From Bacillota bacterium (lineage in GTDB: Bacteria > Bacillota > Clostridia > Tissierellales > Sedimentibacteraceae): a stretch of DNA of 64,000 nucleotides. Below, piece by piece: positions 25,912-35,108 of this stretch; positions within the stretch are counted from its first letter, which is position 1; each line of letters opens with the position of its first letter. A program made the translations under genes and the position numbers. Below the pieces are notes generated by a model. The model had not been told where the DNA came from. It saw nothing but the letters and a program-made list of their open reading frames with translations, and searched no databases. The stretch covers positions 1-64,000 of the forward strand of contig JAEXUD010000066.1 of assembly GCA_023453025.1 (NCBI GenBank), given 5' to 3'.

Positions 25912-27315
25912 TTAGAACCTGAAATACAAAAATGGATTAAACGAGCCGTCAACCAAGTAGCCTGTAATTAATAACATCAACGATAAAAGGACAATTGGTT
26001 CTAATAAATTTAAAATATGTTCACCTTTTTTACTGCTTTTTATCTTATTTATTGCTTTAACAGTTAATGGAGTTGCTCCAAAAGCAGCAATAATCAGCGT
26101 AAATCCATAGCTGCTTAAATAATAATCTGTCTTTGCATCTGAGAAGGGTATGTTTAAAATTCCAAACATTCCCTTAATATATTCGATACATTCTGCCATA
26201 TTATTTGTATTGAATATCACAAAACTGATTGCCACAAAAAATAAGGTATATATATGTCCCGCAATATCGGGCAATTTATTCAGAATCAAATTAAGAAATA
26301 ATTTTTCCAAGCTTAAGAGAATTCCAAAATATAATCCCCAGATAATAAAATTCCAACTGGCACCGTGCCAGAGGCCCGTCAAAAACCATACAACAAAAAT
26401 ATTTCTAAGCCATCTGGCAGTACCTGCACGTCTTCCCCCCATAGGTATATACAAATAATCTCTGAACCATGTTCCCAAAGATATGTGCCACCTTCTCCAA
26501 AATTCAGAAATACTTTTAGAAATATAAGGATAATTAAAGTTCTCAAGAAAGTGGAAACCAAAAATACGTCCTAATCCTATGGCCATATCACTGTAACCTG
26601 AAAAATCATAATAAATTTGAAGCATAAAGGATACGGCAGCAATCCAATAAAATAAAATCGTGCCCTTATCTGAATTCAGAAAAACCTGCCCCAGTTCTCC
26701 CAATGTGTTAGCAATCAGTACCTTTTTAGACAGCCCTACAATAAACCGGTTAACTCCATAGGCAAAGTCTGCGACTGTATGTTTTCGTTGTGATAATTCC
26801 TGTTCAACCGTTGTATATCTTACTATGGGTCCTGCTATAAGCTGCGGAAACAACGATACATATGCGGCAAAGCTGAAGAAATTTTTGTTTGCCCTGGCAT
26901 TGCCGTTGTAAACATCTATAGTATAGGATAAAATCTGAAATGTATAAAAGCTTATCCCAATCGGAAGCACTACCTTTAAAGAACTTATTTTTATATTAAA
27001 TAACCCATTTATATTTTCAATTAAAAAATCTGCATATTTGAAATATAATAAAATGCCCAGACTAAAAATAATTGAGCAGATAAGCGGTAATTTCGCATAT
27101 CTGCTCTTTCTTGATTTATCAATCCACAATCCATGAAGAAAACCTGATAAAGATGAGATTATCATCAAAATTGAATATACCGGCTCACCATAAAAGTAGA
27201 ACAGTAAACTAGAAACAAAAAGAATAAAATTCTTGAATTTAAATGGCACTATAAAGTATAGCATTAAGACTATCGGTAAAAAGCAGTAAATAAAGCTGAT
27301 ACTTGAGAATAACAT
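25912..27315 (-). CDS. MBOAT family O-acyltransferase (AlgI/DltB-like)
   Basis: A 467-residue protein with about 11-12 membrane helices. The family landmarks are visible: PLICS-like start with KYADFLIENIN, LPIGISFYTFQILSYTIDVYNG near residue 117, YPYISKSISEFWRRWHISLGTWFRDYLYIPMGG near 258 and WHGASWNFIIWG with the catalytic His near 315. It transfers an acyl group across the membrane onto a surface or secreted polymer. Middle gene of a three-gene cassette (DUF4358, MBOAT, DHHW) common in Clostridia. Confidence 0.9.
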   Translation of the reverse strand: MLFSSISFIYCFLPIVLMLYFIVPFKFKNFILFVSSLLFYFYGEPVYSILMIISSLSGFLHGLWIDKSRKSRYAKLPLICSIIFSLGILLYFKYADFLIENINGLFNIKISSLKVVLPIGISFYTFQILSYTIDVYNGNARANKNFFSFAAYVSLFPQLIAGPIVRYTTVEQELSQRKHTVADFAYGVNRFIVGLSKKVLIANTLGELGQVFLNSDKGTILFYWIAAVSFMLQIYYDFSGYSDMAIGLGRIFGFHFLENFNYPYISKSISEFWRRWHISLGTWFRDYLYIPMGGRRAGTARWLRNIFVVWFLTGLWHGASWNFIIWGLYFGILLSLEKLFLNLILNKLPDIAGHIYTLFFVAISFVIFNTNNMAECIEYIKGMFGILNIPFSDAKTDYYLSSYGFTLIIAAFGATPLTVKAINKIKSSKKGEHILNLLEPIVLLSLMLLITGYLVDGSFNPFLYFRF

Positions 27316-27316
27316 T

Positions 27317-27829
27317 TTATTTTTCCTTTAATTGAAGAAATGCATCGTGAAGAGCATTTCCGCCGTCATCACTCATTATCAAAATTACCACATCACCAAT
27401 ATTGTCAACTATAACATTGGCAGGGTCTACTCCTACACATATCCACTTTCTGGGGTCTGCATTTTCTTTAATGTCTGTTTTTATTTTTTCAATATCTGCA
27501 TCTTCTTTTACTCTCACCAGACATAAAGAGTACGCAGAAGCAGACATCACAGGCTCTGAAGCAATTGCTGCTTCAAATTCAATATCTTCCTTGCCGAGAA
27601 AATAACCGGCATTTTCTGCTTTGATTTCTGTAGTTTGTAATCCATTTTCAATATAATCCTTAAACGAATCACTAACATCAGCTGTTTCATATATCTTATC
27701 CAGAATACTCTCAAGATTTCCCTCAAGGTTGTTATTTTCAATCGGATTTGTATCCGTATCCTTTGATTGACATGCAGTAAAACTAATTACCAGGATTAAT
27801 GTCAATACTATTAAATGTAATTTTTTCAT
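27317..27829 (-). CDS. DUF4358 lipoprotein, acylation cassette
   Basis: About 170 residues starting MKKLHLIV. The signal peptide ends VISFTAC, placing the lipid Cys near residue 20, and an acidic linker follows. The domain has AYSLCLVRVKEDADIEKIKTDIKENADPRKWICVG and IVDNIGDVVILIMSDDGGNALHDAFLQL, typical of DUF4358. The start at 27829 is chosen because AAAGGAG lies six bases upstream; the longer frame lacks one. First gene of the MBOAT/DHHW cassette, one base before MBOAT. Its role is unknown but its company suggests surface polymer acylation. Confidence 0.8.
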   Translation of the reverse strand: MKKLHLIVLTLILVISFTACQSKDTDTNPIENNNLEGNLESILDKIYETADVSDSFKDYIENGLQTTEIKAENAGYFLGKEDIEFEAAIASEPVMSASAYSLCLVRVKEDADIEKIKTDIKENADPRKWICVGVDPANVIVDNIGDVVILIMSDDGGNALHDAFLQLKEK

Positions 27830-28009
27830 AAAATTCTCCTTTTTAATAATCATGCATGCATTTCATAATATATTAGACGGCAAAAAACTGATAATGTTCC
27901 GTAATATTTATTACAGAAACATTACATATAGAACTTGATTATCTTTGCACACTTTAAATATCCGTTTGCTTCTGCAATCATTGTCTAATGCAATAATCAA
28001 AATATTAAT

Positions 28010-28052
28010 AAAAAACCTCACCACCAACGATACGTCAGCTGTGAGGTTTTTT
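28010..28052. terminator. Terminator downstream of tspO
   Basis: AAAAAACCTCAC pairs perfectly with GTGAGGTTTTTT around a 19-base loop, giving T-runs in both directions. It lies about 85 bases beyond the tspO stop and is the main feature of the 306-base gap between the acylation cassette and tspO. Confidence 0.7.
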
Positions 28053-28136
28053 GCCGTTCTCTAATATGTCCGCAACAAAAAGCGAATATCAAATTCTTTT
28101 CGTCTGCACCAAATTATGTTGGATTCCTTTTTTGCA

Positions 28137-28610
28137 TTAGTTTAACACTGCAATTGCAATATTCAAATATGTGGCAAACAGAATCCAAATAAGATATGGA
28201 ATCATAAGGTATCCCGCAGGCTTTTTAATGTTATAAAACAATATCGTAGTTATTAACACCAAGGCATCTAATAAAAGAATAACTGCGACGGATATCCAAT
28301 ACCACTCAAAACGGAAAAATACAATCGGCCATAGGAAATTTACAAAAAGCTGCACCCAGTATAAAGTGGTTGCTTTTTTGCGCTCCGGTGTCTTTGGCAT
28401 CTGATAAATAATATATGCGGCAATCCCCATCAGAAGATACAGCACAGGCCATATAATACCGAAAAGCCATCCCGGCGGTGATAGCGGCGGCTTTACAAAC
28501 GATTCGTAGATTTGACCCGTGTTGCCGGATAATAAGCCGCCAAGAACACCTGCCAACTCTGTAATAAGTACAATCACAAGAAGTTGAAGCCAATTTATCC
28601 TTTTCATCAT
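28137..28610 (-). CDS. tspO: TspO/MBR family membrane protein
   Basis: A 157-residue protein with five membrane helices and the family signature VKPPLSPPGWLFGIIWPVLYLLMGIAAY near residue 37, then ALFF-equivalent WVQLFVNFLWPIVFFRFEWYW near 84. TspO proteins bind porphyrins and other tetrapyrroles and are linked to stress responses. GGGGGTG precedes the first ATG. Both flanks are independent units, so it is likely monocistronic. Confidence 0.92.
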   Translation of the reverse strand: MMKRINWLQLLVIVLITELAGVLGGLLSGNTGQIYESFVKPPLSPPGWLFGIIWPVLYLLMGIAAYIIYQMPKTPERKKATTLYWVQLFVNFLWPIVFFRFEWYWISVAVILLLDALVLITTILFYNIKKPAGYLMIPYLIWILFATYLNIAIAVLN

Positions 28611-28824
28611 AAAATATTCACCCCCATATTAATTTTATGCAGGTTCTGATTAGCTTATTTGTTTAATTAATAGATTTACTGTCAATACCGGTTTTATCTA
28701 TGCTCCTGCCATATCTTTACTGTAATATATTGCGTTTTTTCGTTAAATAAGTATGAAAAAATTTGTATTGTTACCTGGTACACTACCCTTCATGCTAATA
28801 ATCGTAATGCTTTCTATTTTTCTT

Positions 28825-31449
28825 TTATAATAATTCTATATAACCTTCTGTTCCATTGACCCGAATTCGCTGTCCGTCCTTTATTAGTTTAGTGGCATTT
28901 TCAACTCCCACCACTCCTGGGATACCGTACTCTCTTGTTACAACTGCTCCGTGAGTCATCAATCCTCCTACCTCTGTTACCAGTCCTTTGATAGATATGA
29001 ACAATGGTGTCCAGCTGGGGTCAGTAAAGGATGTTACCAAAATATCGCCATCCCCAATATCCGCATCTTCCAATTTCAGCACAACTCTTGCTGTTCCCTC
29101 AATAATACCAGATGAAACCGCAACTCCTACCAAGGCACCTTCAGGTATATTATCGGCATTGTATTCTCCGGAAATCACTTCTCCCTCTGAGGTCATAACT
29201 CTGGGAGGTGTTAGTTTTTCATATGTTTCATATGCCTCTTTTCTCTTTGCAATTATGCTGTAATCCAGCTTATGTGTATGAACAGCTTTCCTTAATTCAT
29301 CAAAGGATAAATAATAAATATCCTCTGTCTCTTTAATAAGTTCCTTTTCCAGTAATATATCTGCCTCTCTTAAAATGGCATTTTTATAGATTTGAAAACG
29401 CCTTATAAAAGAGTACTTAGGGTACTCCCTGAAACCAATAACATTTCTTAAAACACTTATCATCTTTTTTGTTTTTTTTGCTTTGGCTTTTCCGCCGGGC
29501 AGTTGTTCCAGGCGTCTTAAGAGCTCTTGTTCCTTAGCCAATGCTTCCAGGCGCCCTTGTTCAAATTTATCAGCACCTGAAGTTTTCTCAACGCTTTTTA
29601 TATTGCTGAGAATCATAGAGATGAGAGCTGTCGGGTTTTCACTCCAACGGGACTTCGTTATATCTATTTCCCCAGGGCAACGCATTCCATACCTTTTAAG
29701 AAATTCTTTTATGGCTGTACCAACGGCCTTTCCGCCTTCTAATTTTAATAGGTCATAAAAAAAAGTTTCATTCGATGCATGCTTCATATATTCAATCACA
29801 GAGGGATACTGACTGATGACATCAGCTGCATCTAAAAGCGCAAACCCCATTTCGGTAGTAACATTGTTTTCTACCGATTTTGAAAGTATATCAACTGCAC
29901 CTTTTTCTCCTAACCATTTCCCCATTTTTTTATTAATCCAGCTTGATACAAAGCCTACAACCACCATCATGCTCATGTTTTCAGGTCCTGTCAGTACGGT
30001 TTTTAACTCTTTTGTATCTTGTAAAATGAATTCAAACAACTGATCTCCGGACAATGTATTAATCCTTTGCTCCATATCATCTATTAATTTCTCGTTGTGG
30101 GAGATTAAATCTTTAATTCCTTCAGCATCATTTTTTCTGTACACTTTAATAGCCGGTACTATCCATGATAACGCTCCTGAACTTGTGCTGATAGAACCCT
30201 TTCCTTTTGGCAAGTCTTTAACAAACTCCTTGCGTTTCATTAAATTGATCAGAGCATTCTTCATCAGTATGTCAGCCTTACCGATACTGGAAATTAAAAC
30301 ATTCTTACCGATGGGCGAAGATAAGTCATATGTCCCGTCTATATAAAGTCTTCCTCCGGCCGGTACTAAATTCTGCCCAAACCAAAATGACAGCATTTGA
30401 CAAAATGACATTCCCAAAGGCTTAATGTCTTCAGTCATCATCTGTAAATGTCCTAAAGAGGCATATACACGTTTTTTTGAATCCTCGGCTTCAGGTATCG
30501 GATACAATGTCGTGATAGATCTGCTTTGAACAATATAGAACCTTCCTTCAAAAAAGCACCACTCAATATCTTGTGGGCTGGAAAAGTGCGACTCAATAAG
30601 TCTTCCTATTTTTTCAAGCTGTAAAATCTGTTTATCTGTCAAAGTTTGTGTGTCTTGCTTTCCTTGCTCAATTTCTCTTTTTTCTGTTCCGCCTTGGTTC
30701 AAAGGTCTAATTGCTAATTTTTTTACAGAAATTTTTTTATCAACAATCCTGCCCTCTCGAACCTTGTAATTATCCGCATTTACCATGCCTGATACTAATG
30801 CTTCTCCAAGACCGTAGCTCGCATCAATAGAAAGTACTTTGCGGTTGAAGTTTACAGGATCTGCTGTAAACATAATTCCGGAAGCGTCAGGATAAATCAT
30901 CCTTTGAATTACCACAGATAGATATACCTTGCGATGGTCGAACCCGTTTTGCATTCGATAAATAACTGCACGCTCTGTAAATAAAGACGCCCAGCACTTA
31001 CTGACATAATGCAGAATGGAATCTATGCCTGACACATTCAAGTAGGTATCCTGCTGTCCGGCGAACGATACAAATGCCAAATCCTCCGCTGTAGCACTTG
31101 AGCGCACAGCATAGGCATCCTCTTTTCCAAACATAGTTATATATCTGATAATTTCCGACTTGATTTCTTCATTGATATTTTTTTCCTCAATAACTTTACG
31201 AATCTTCCCGCTGATCTCTTCAATTTTCTTTTTGTCTCTTGCCTGCAGCAATGATAATTGCTCCAGAAGTATGTTAAGCTGTTCATCATACTCCACTGCT
31301 TTTTTATACGCTTCTGTGGTGATGCAAAATCCTTCGGGTACCATTATCTCTTCAATTTTAGATAATTCCCCTAAATTTAATCCTTTACCTCCCACAACCA
31401 TAAGTTTTGTTTTATCAATCTCATCAAAACTAAGCACATAAGAACTCAT
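28825..31449 (-). CDS. Rifampin phosphotransferase-type PEP-utilising enzyme
   Basis: An 874-residue protein beginning MSSYVLSFDEIDKTKL. Residues 1-330 form the ATP-binding part, with VGGKGLNLGEL, RSSATAEDLAFVSFAGQQDTYLNV and PQDIEWCF. A large divergent middle domain follows. The C-terminal phosphohistidine domain reads GGLMTHGAVVTREYGIPGVVG with His near 833. The order and length match rifampin phosphotransferases, which inactivate the drug using ATP. The start at 31449 is chosen because GGAGGAA lies seven bases upstream; the longer frame would cross an operator. A divergent TetR with twin operators suggests inducible resistance. A PEP synthase role cannot be excluded. Confidence 0.8.
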   Translation of the reverse strand: MSSYVLSFDEIDKTKLMVVGGKGLNLGELSKIEEIMVPEGFCITTEAYKKAVEYDEQLNILLEQLSLLQARDKKKIEEISGKIRKVIEEKNINEEIKSEIIRYITMFGKEDAYAVRSSATAEDLAFVSFAGQQDTYLNVSGIDSILHYVSKCWASLFTERAVIYRMQNGFDHRKVYLSVVIQRMIYPDASGIMFTADPVNFNRKVLSIDASYGLGEALVSGMVNADNYKVREGRIVDKKISVKKLAIRPLNQGGTEKREIEQGKQDTQTLTDKQILQLEKIGRLIESHFSSPQDIEWCFFEGRFYIVQSRSITTLYPIPEAEDSKKRVYASLGHLQMMTEDIKPLGMSFCQMLSFWFGQNLVPAGGRLYIDGTYDLSSPIGKNVLISSIGKADILMKNALINLMKRKEFVKDLPKGKGSISTSSGALSWIVPAIKVYRKNDAEGIKDLISHNEKLIDDMEQRINTLSGDQLFEFILQDTKELKTVLTGPENMSMMVVVGFVSSWINKKMGKWLGEKGAVDILSKSVENNVTTEMGFALLDAADVISQYPSVIEYMKHASNETFFYDLLKLEGGKAVGTAIKEFLKRYGMRCPGEIDITKSRWSENPTALISMILSNIKSVEKTSGADKFEQGRLEALAKEQELLRRLEQLPGGKAKAKKTKKMISVLRNVIGFREYPKYSFIRRFQIYKNAILREADILLEKELIKETEDIYYLSFDELRKAVHTHKLDYSIIAKRKEAYETYEKLTPPRVMTSEGEVISGEYNADNIPEGALVGVAVSSGIIEGTARVVLKLEDADIGDGDILVTSFTDPSWTPLFISIKGLVTEVGGLMTHGAVVTREYGIPGVVGVENATKLIKDGQRIRVNGTEGYIELL

Positions 31450-31476
31450 GCAAATTCCTCCTTGCTTTAACATAAA

Positions 31477-31509
31477 ATCATGAAATAATTGCAGTATATA
31501 TTTCATAAT
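31477..31509. promoter_or_regulatory. TetR operator 1 (PEP-utilising enzyme side)
   Basis: An imperfect copy of the neighbouring operator with the same 12-9-12 layout: ATCATGAAATAA and ATATTTCATAAT. It lies just upstream of the enzyme start, so bound repressor would block it. Confidence 0.6.
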
Positions 31510-31537
31510 ACATCTTCATAGTAATATTGTCAATATA

Positions 31538-31570
31538 TTCATGAAATATTTCCTTGATATATTTCATGAA
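31538..31570. promoter_or_regulatory. TetR operator 2 (tetR side)
   Basis: TTCATGAAATAT and ATATTTCATGAA form a perfect 12-bp inverted repeat with a nine-base centre, 31 bases before the tetR start. Each arm also contains the palindrome TTCATGAA. Confidence 0.7.
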
Positions 31571-31600
31571 TTTTGCTACAATGATAGTGAGGTGAATGGT

Positions 31601-32167
31601 ATGAATAAATTTGAAATCCGAAGAGAAAATAAAATGAAAGATATCTTAAATGCCGCTCTTCAGCTTTTTTCAATGCATGGTATTAAAAATGTCAGTATTG
31701 CTCAAATCGCAAAAAGTGCAAATGTATCTCAAGTGAGTATATATAACTTTTTTCAAAGTAAAGAAAATTTGGCAAGGCAGACTTTCTATAAAATGATGGA
31801 TGATATAATGAGTGATTTGGAAGTTTTAGTTAATAGCGACCTCTCCTTTAAGGAAAAGATTGATAAGATGCGTTTTATTTCTAGTGAAGCCGGTAATAGT
31901 AAAATATTTAATCAAGCAGAATTTATAAAGGACCCTCTAATTCAAAAATTTCTTGTGGAATATGGAGAAAATAAAACCATCCCTTTGTTTATAGAGCTTG
32001 TAAAACAAGGTAAATCAGAGGGGGATCTGGACAGTGATATTTCTTCTGAATCGATTTTAATTTATATTCATACAATAAATAAGGAACTGCAGTCTAATTT
32101 AAGCAAAAAAGTAAAAAGCGATTTAGGTAAATTGCTTTTTTATGGCTTGTTTGGATCAAGTAATTAA
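31601..32167 (+). CDS. TetR/AcrR family transcriptional regulator
   Basis: A 188-residue protein starting MNKFEIRRENKMKD. The helix-turn-helix reads NVSIAQIAKSANVSQVSIYNFFQSKENL and the C-terminal half is variable. The start at 31601 is chosen because GAGGTG is seven bases upstream; the upstream in-frame ATG would translate through the operator. It is divergent from the rifampin phosphotransferase-type gene with two matching operators in between, so it very likely represses both. Confidence 0.88.
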   Translation: MNKFEIRRENKMKDILNAALQLFSMHGIKNVSIAQIAKSANVSQVSIYNFFQSKENLARQTFYKMMDDIMSDLEVLVNSDLSFKEKIDKMRFISSEAGNSKIFNQAEFIKDPLIQKFLVEYGENKTIPLFIELVKQGKSEGDLDSDISSESILIYIHTINKELQSNLSKKVKSDLGKLLFYGLFGSSN

Positions 32168-32182
32168 TTAAATCACTGATAA

Positions 32183-32222
32183 AAACACCGATTCCTCTAT
32201 ATAAAGGAATCGGTGTTTCTTA
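32183..32222. terminator. Bidirectional terminator between tetR and the DUF2200 gene
   Basis: AAACACCGATTCCT pairs perfectly with AGGAATCGGTGTTT around eight bases, flanked by A and T runs. It separates two convergent genes. Confidence 0.8.
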
Positions 32223-32227
32223 AGTTT

Positions 32228-32578
32228 TTATTTCCGCAAAATCTTCTCCATTGCTTTTCCCTTTGCCAGCTCATCGATCAGCTTATCCAAATAGCGGATT
32301 TCCTTCATGGTTGGTTCTTCAATGTCTTCAACCCGTACACCGCAGACCACACCCTTAATCAAAGCCCGCAAAGGATTAAGCTGCGGAGCTTCCGCAAAAA
32401 AAGTCTCGAAATCTATTTGCCTTCCTAATTGCATTTCTAACTCTTCCCGGTTATATCCTGTTAACCAGCAGATAATTTCATCGACTTCCGCTTTAGTACG
32501 ACCTTTTTTCTCCGCCTTCGTAACATAATGGGGATATACACTTGCAAAGCTCATTGTATAGATATTATGTTTGGTCAT
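32228..32578 (-). CDS. DUF2200 family protein
   Basis: A 116-residue soluble protein starting MTKHNIYTMSFASVYPHYVTKAEKKGRTKAEVDEIICWLTGY, the hallmark of DUF2200, and containing ALIKGVVCGVRVEDIEEPTMKEIRYLDKLIDELAKGK. The family has no known function. The start at 32578 matches the family start and has GGATGG upstream. A 36-base remnant of a related gene lies at 47628-47663. Confidence 0.85.
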   Translation of the reverse strand: MTKHNIYTMSFASVYPHYVTKAEKKGRTKAEVDEIICWLTGYNREELEMQLGRQIDFETFFAEAPQLNPLRALIKGVVCGVRVEDIEEPTMKEIRYLDKLIDELAKGKAMEKILRK

Positions 32579-32630
32579 GATACATTCCATCCTCTCATGA
32601 TTTTTTTATTAAGTCAACTGTATCGGATGC

Positions 32631-33623
32631 TTATAAGGATTTTTCCATAAGCTCCAAGGTTTCAATATCCTCCGGATTTAGTTTTTCATACAGGCTTTGT
32701 CTGTAGGCTTTAGCTTCCTCAGGCTTGGTTTTTCTTCCCTTGGTATTATTGACAACATCATACCAATAAATTTTTTGATTCTTGTAGTATAAGTCAAAGT
32801 CAGCCAGTCTCTTACCGTCGATTGTATATTCCAGCGCCATCAATACCTTTTTAACCTCTTGAGGTGTAGAAAATGTAAACAATCTCACCTGGTAGGTCAG
32901 CACCGAGTAAAGCATCACGGCATGGTCCTTAGTCCAGCTTTCTCCTAAAATCATGCCTATTTCCAATTTTGATAATATAAACATCAGTCTGTCGTAGTTT
33001 TCTTTATATTTACCAAAAGAATCATATATATTAATTCTGAGCTCATTCCATTGGCTGTCATTTAAGCTTTGGGTAATATACCTCAATCCCTCTACCCGAA
33101 TTCTTCCCTGGACTTCTCTTGCCGGCTGAGGAATTAATATTTTTGTGCTCAAGAAATCAGATGAAGGAAGCGGACCGCTGATTGTCTTTTTTGTAAAGGC
33201 CATGATGGTATCATCCTTTTCCCCCAGCCTGATTCCATCTATCCAATCAACTTCCCTGCCGTCAAAGCTCTCCTTAATTTTGCTTACCAGTCTTTGTTCA
33301 TCACCGGCTATACGCATAACTATAGTTGCCGGTCCCATATCAACCTTCTGTAAAAGATTGCATGCGTGACTGTTAATAATTGAGGATAGTATAACTGAAG
33401 CAACGTCATTAATAAGCACAATTTTTTTCGCATCCTCTATGCAAGTTTTTTCAATATTAATATCTGTTATAAAGCATAGGGTGCTATTCTCTGATGCTAT
33501 CCCCAATCCTTTCTGTAGGTCAGTGATTTCTCCATTGAGGTGCATCTCTAAAAAGCTTGTAATTTCATCGATATTTTCGGTTCTGATAAACAAATAACGC
33601 GGTCCCATCCTGAATAATAGCAT
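32631..33623 (-). CDS. Protein of unknown function paired with a metallophosphoesterase
   Basis: About 330 residues, not recognised. It is soluble, begins MLLFRMGPRYLFIRTENIDEITSFLEMHLNG and has no signal peptide or membrane helix. A central part (ARE VQGRIRVEGLRYITQSL, residues about 180-200) and a C-terminal charged stretch are visible but carry no motif I know. The start at 33623 is preferred because AAAGGGG lies eight bases upstream; an earlier ATG touches the stop of the phosphoesterase gene. It follows that gene directly and is probably cotranscribed. Confidence 0.6.
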   Translation of the reverse strand: MLLFRMGPRYLFIRTENIDEITSFLEMHLNGEITDLQKGLGIASENSTLCFITDINIEKTCIEDAKKIVLINDVASVILSSIINSHACNLLQKVDMGPATIVMRIAGDEQRLVSKIKESFDGREVDWIDGIRLGEKDDTIMAFTKKTISGPLPSSDFLSTKILIPQPAREVQGRIRVEGLRYITQSLNDSQWNELRINIYDSFGKYKENYDRLMFILSKLEIGMILGESWTKDHAVMLYSVLTYQVRLFTFSTPQEVKKVLMALEYTIDGKRLADFDLYYKNQKIYWYDVVNNTKGRKTKPEEAKAYRQSLYEKLNPEDIETLELMEKSL

Positions 33624-33641
33624 GAACACATCCCCTTTCAT

Positions 33642-34268
33642 TTATAAACCAATTCTTTTTAATTCCATTCCTCTTGATTTGTTTGTATCTGCAGGATATA
33701 TTAAATGAAATACCTTTTTAGTTGACAAATCAATTATATTGATATTTAATAACCCGTTTAATCCAACTGTTTCATTTTTTTTGAAATGCCCCGGTTCCAA
33801 ACTGTGACCATAAAGATTAAAATCGGCTTCATAGGAATCTTCCTTGTAGTAATGACCAACTGTGAAGCTGCAATCATCTATTGTCAAAATACCCTCCTCA
33901 AGAATTATTCCTCTCTTGGCAAGCCTGCTAACCGTTTCATAATCATCATGGTTACCCAATACGTAGTAGATTTTTGAGTATTCATTCTTCTCTAATCCCT
34001 CGATAAGTTTTTTAACGCCTTTATGGTAGCTGTCAATTCTATCCTTGTGAATCCCAAGCTTTATATTATCTGCCATATCTCCGGTATGTATAATGTATTG
34101 AGGTTCAAGTATATCAATTACCTTGAAAATATAGCGGTAGATATCTACAGGGGTATCGCTTATATGCAGCAATACCGGCCCTTTTAAATCTTTCAGCAGT
34201 TCCTTTGAAATATAGGGATAATTAAAATCGGATAAAAATCTTATACATATATCCTTTATGAAATTCAT
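33642..34268 (-). CDS. Calcineurin-like metallophosphoesterase
   Basis: A 208-residue protein with the metal-binding motifs in order: HISD (near 35), HTGD (near 61), GNHDDYETV (near 104), VGHYY (near 138) and YGHS (near 153). These are the residues of binuclear metallophosphoesterases, which hydrolyse phosphodiesters or phosphomonoesters. There is no signal peptide. The protein is short, keeping only the core fold. It is adjacent to an unknown protein at 32631-33623. Substrate unknown. Confidence 0.82.
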   Translation of the reverse strand: MNFIKDICIRFLSDFNYPYISKELLKDLKGPVLLHISDTPVDIYRYIFKVIDILEPQYIIHTGDMADNIKLGIHKDRIDSYHKGVKKLIEGLEKNEYSKIYYVLGNHDDYETVSRLAKRGIILEEGILTIDDCSFTVGHYYKEDSYEADFNLYGHSLEPGHFKKNETVGLNGLLNINIIDLSTKKVFHLIYPADTNKSRGMELKRIGL

Positions 34269-34375
34269 GTTAATCAGCTCCTCCCTATTAATCTGCCGCT
34301 AATAAAACAGCTTTTTGTGATATTATTATACCTTAATTTTTATATTAAATAAAGAAATTCTGTATCAAATATCTT

Positions 34376-34409
34376 AATTCACAGTATTCTCCGGAGGATA
34401 CTGTGAATT
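34376..34409. terminator. Long inverted repeat, probable terminator
   Basis: A 17-bp inverted repeat with one mismatch and no loop beyond CCGG (AATTCACAGTATTCTCC with GGAGGATACTGTGAATT). It is downstream of the 177-residue membrane protein gene. Confidence 0.55.
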
Positions 34410-34446
34410 TTATCCGGAGATATATCAATTATTTCTTTATGCATAA

Positions 34447-34980
34447 TTAACTAATTAAGCTATTTGCTTTTTCACACACGTCATAAATTTCATCATATTT
34501 TTCATCAATTAACGGAGTTACTTGTTGTGTTTTTGCACTGACGATTTTACAATAAATAAAATACGGAATAATCCAACCTACAAATCCTGGGATGGCTAAT
34601 ATGACAGAAGCTATAATTTTATCAGCAATGACCTCAAATACAGAACCCGCCATGAATGCAGTTCCAACCACTCCAATAATATAAGCCACTGTTGAGGCTT
34701 TAATATACTTTGAGCTTTCCAGAGACAGGATTTCTGATATGCAAGTATCAAACTGTCTTTGAAGGCGTGTAAGCTCTGCTTTGTTTCTGATTTTTCTGTC
34801 TCTTTTAAATTTCAAAACAACGGAGTCCGGTTTACCAATAGGAGTAGACGAGCCTTCTATTGTCCAGCCAAAATTAGAATAGCCATCTGCATAAACTGAT
34901 TCCATACTGCGTTTAACTGTCACATCCTTGTACTCATAACCTACATATTCATTTTTTTCTTTGTTTGTCATTTCACTCAT
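34447..34980 (-). CDS. Small membrane protein, paralogue 1 of the 11-bp-repeat regulon
   Basis: A 177-residue protein, not assigned. The N-terminal cytoplasmic half contains NEYVGYEYKDVTVKRSMESVYADGYSNFGWTIEG and KFKRDRKIRNKAELTRLQRQFD. Two adjacent membrane helices follow (about 100-125 and 128-150), ending LAIPGFVGWIIPYFIY, and a short charged tail EKYDEIYDVCEKANSL. It is a close paralogue of the protein at 35399-35965. Three phased 11-bp repeats lie 57 bases upstream, so it is probably driven by the response regulator at 37064. Confidence 0.75.
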   Translation of the reverse strand: MSEMTNKEKNEYVGYEYKDVTVKRSMESVYADGYSNFGWTIEGSSTPIGKPDSVVLKFKRDRKIRNKAELTRLQRQFDTCISEILSLESSKYIKASTVAYIIGVVGTAFMAGSVFEVIADKIIASVILAIPGFVGWIIPYFIYCKIVSAKTQQVTPLIDEKYDEIYDVCEKANSLIS

Positions 34981-35036
34981 ATTAAAATCTCCTTCTCTTA
35001 ATAATTCTTTTTGATAAGCTGATTCTACAGGTTAAT

Positions 35037-35069
35037 TGTTTATAAAATACTTGCATTTTGTTTGAGAAA
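35037..35069 (-). promoter_or_regulatory. Response-regulator box A (three 11-bp direct repeats)
   Basis: TGTTTATAAAA, TACTTGCATTT and TGTTTGAGAAA follow each other without gaps upstream of the 177-residue gene. The same pattern occurs at 35313, 38140 and 38601. OmpR-family regulators bind tandem direct repeats with this spacing. Confidence 0.65.
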
Positions 35070-35108
35070 TATTAATATATATAATTATCCACTTAAATTA
35101 ATTGAATA

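Noticed and set aside
28825..31506. Longer start for the rifampin phosphotransferase-type gene
   Set aside because: It would place coding sequence across the operator; the ATG at 31449 has GGAGGAA at the proper distance and matches the family start.
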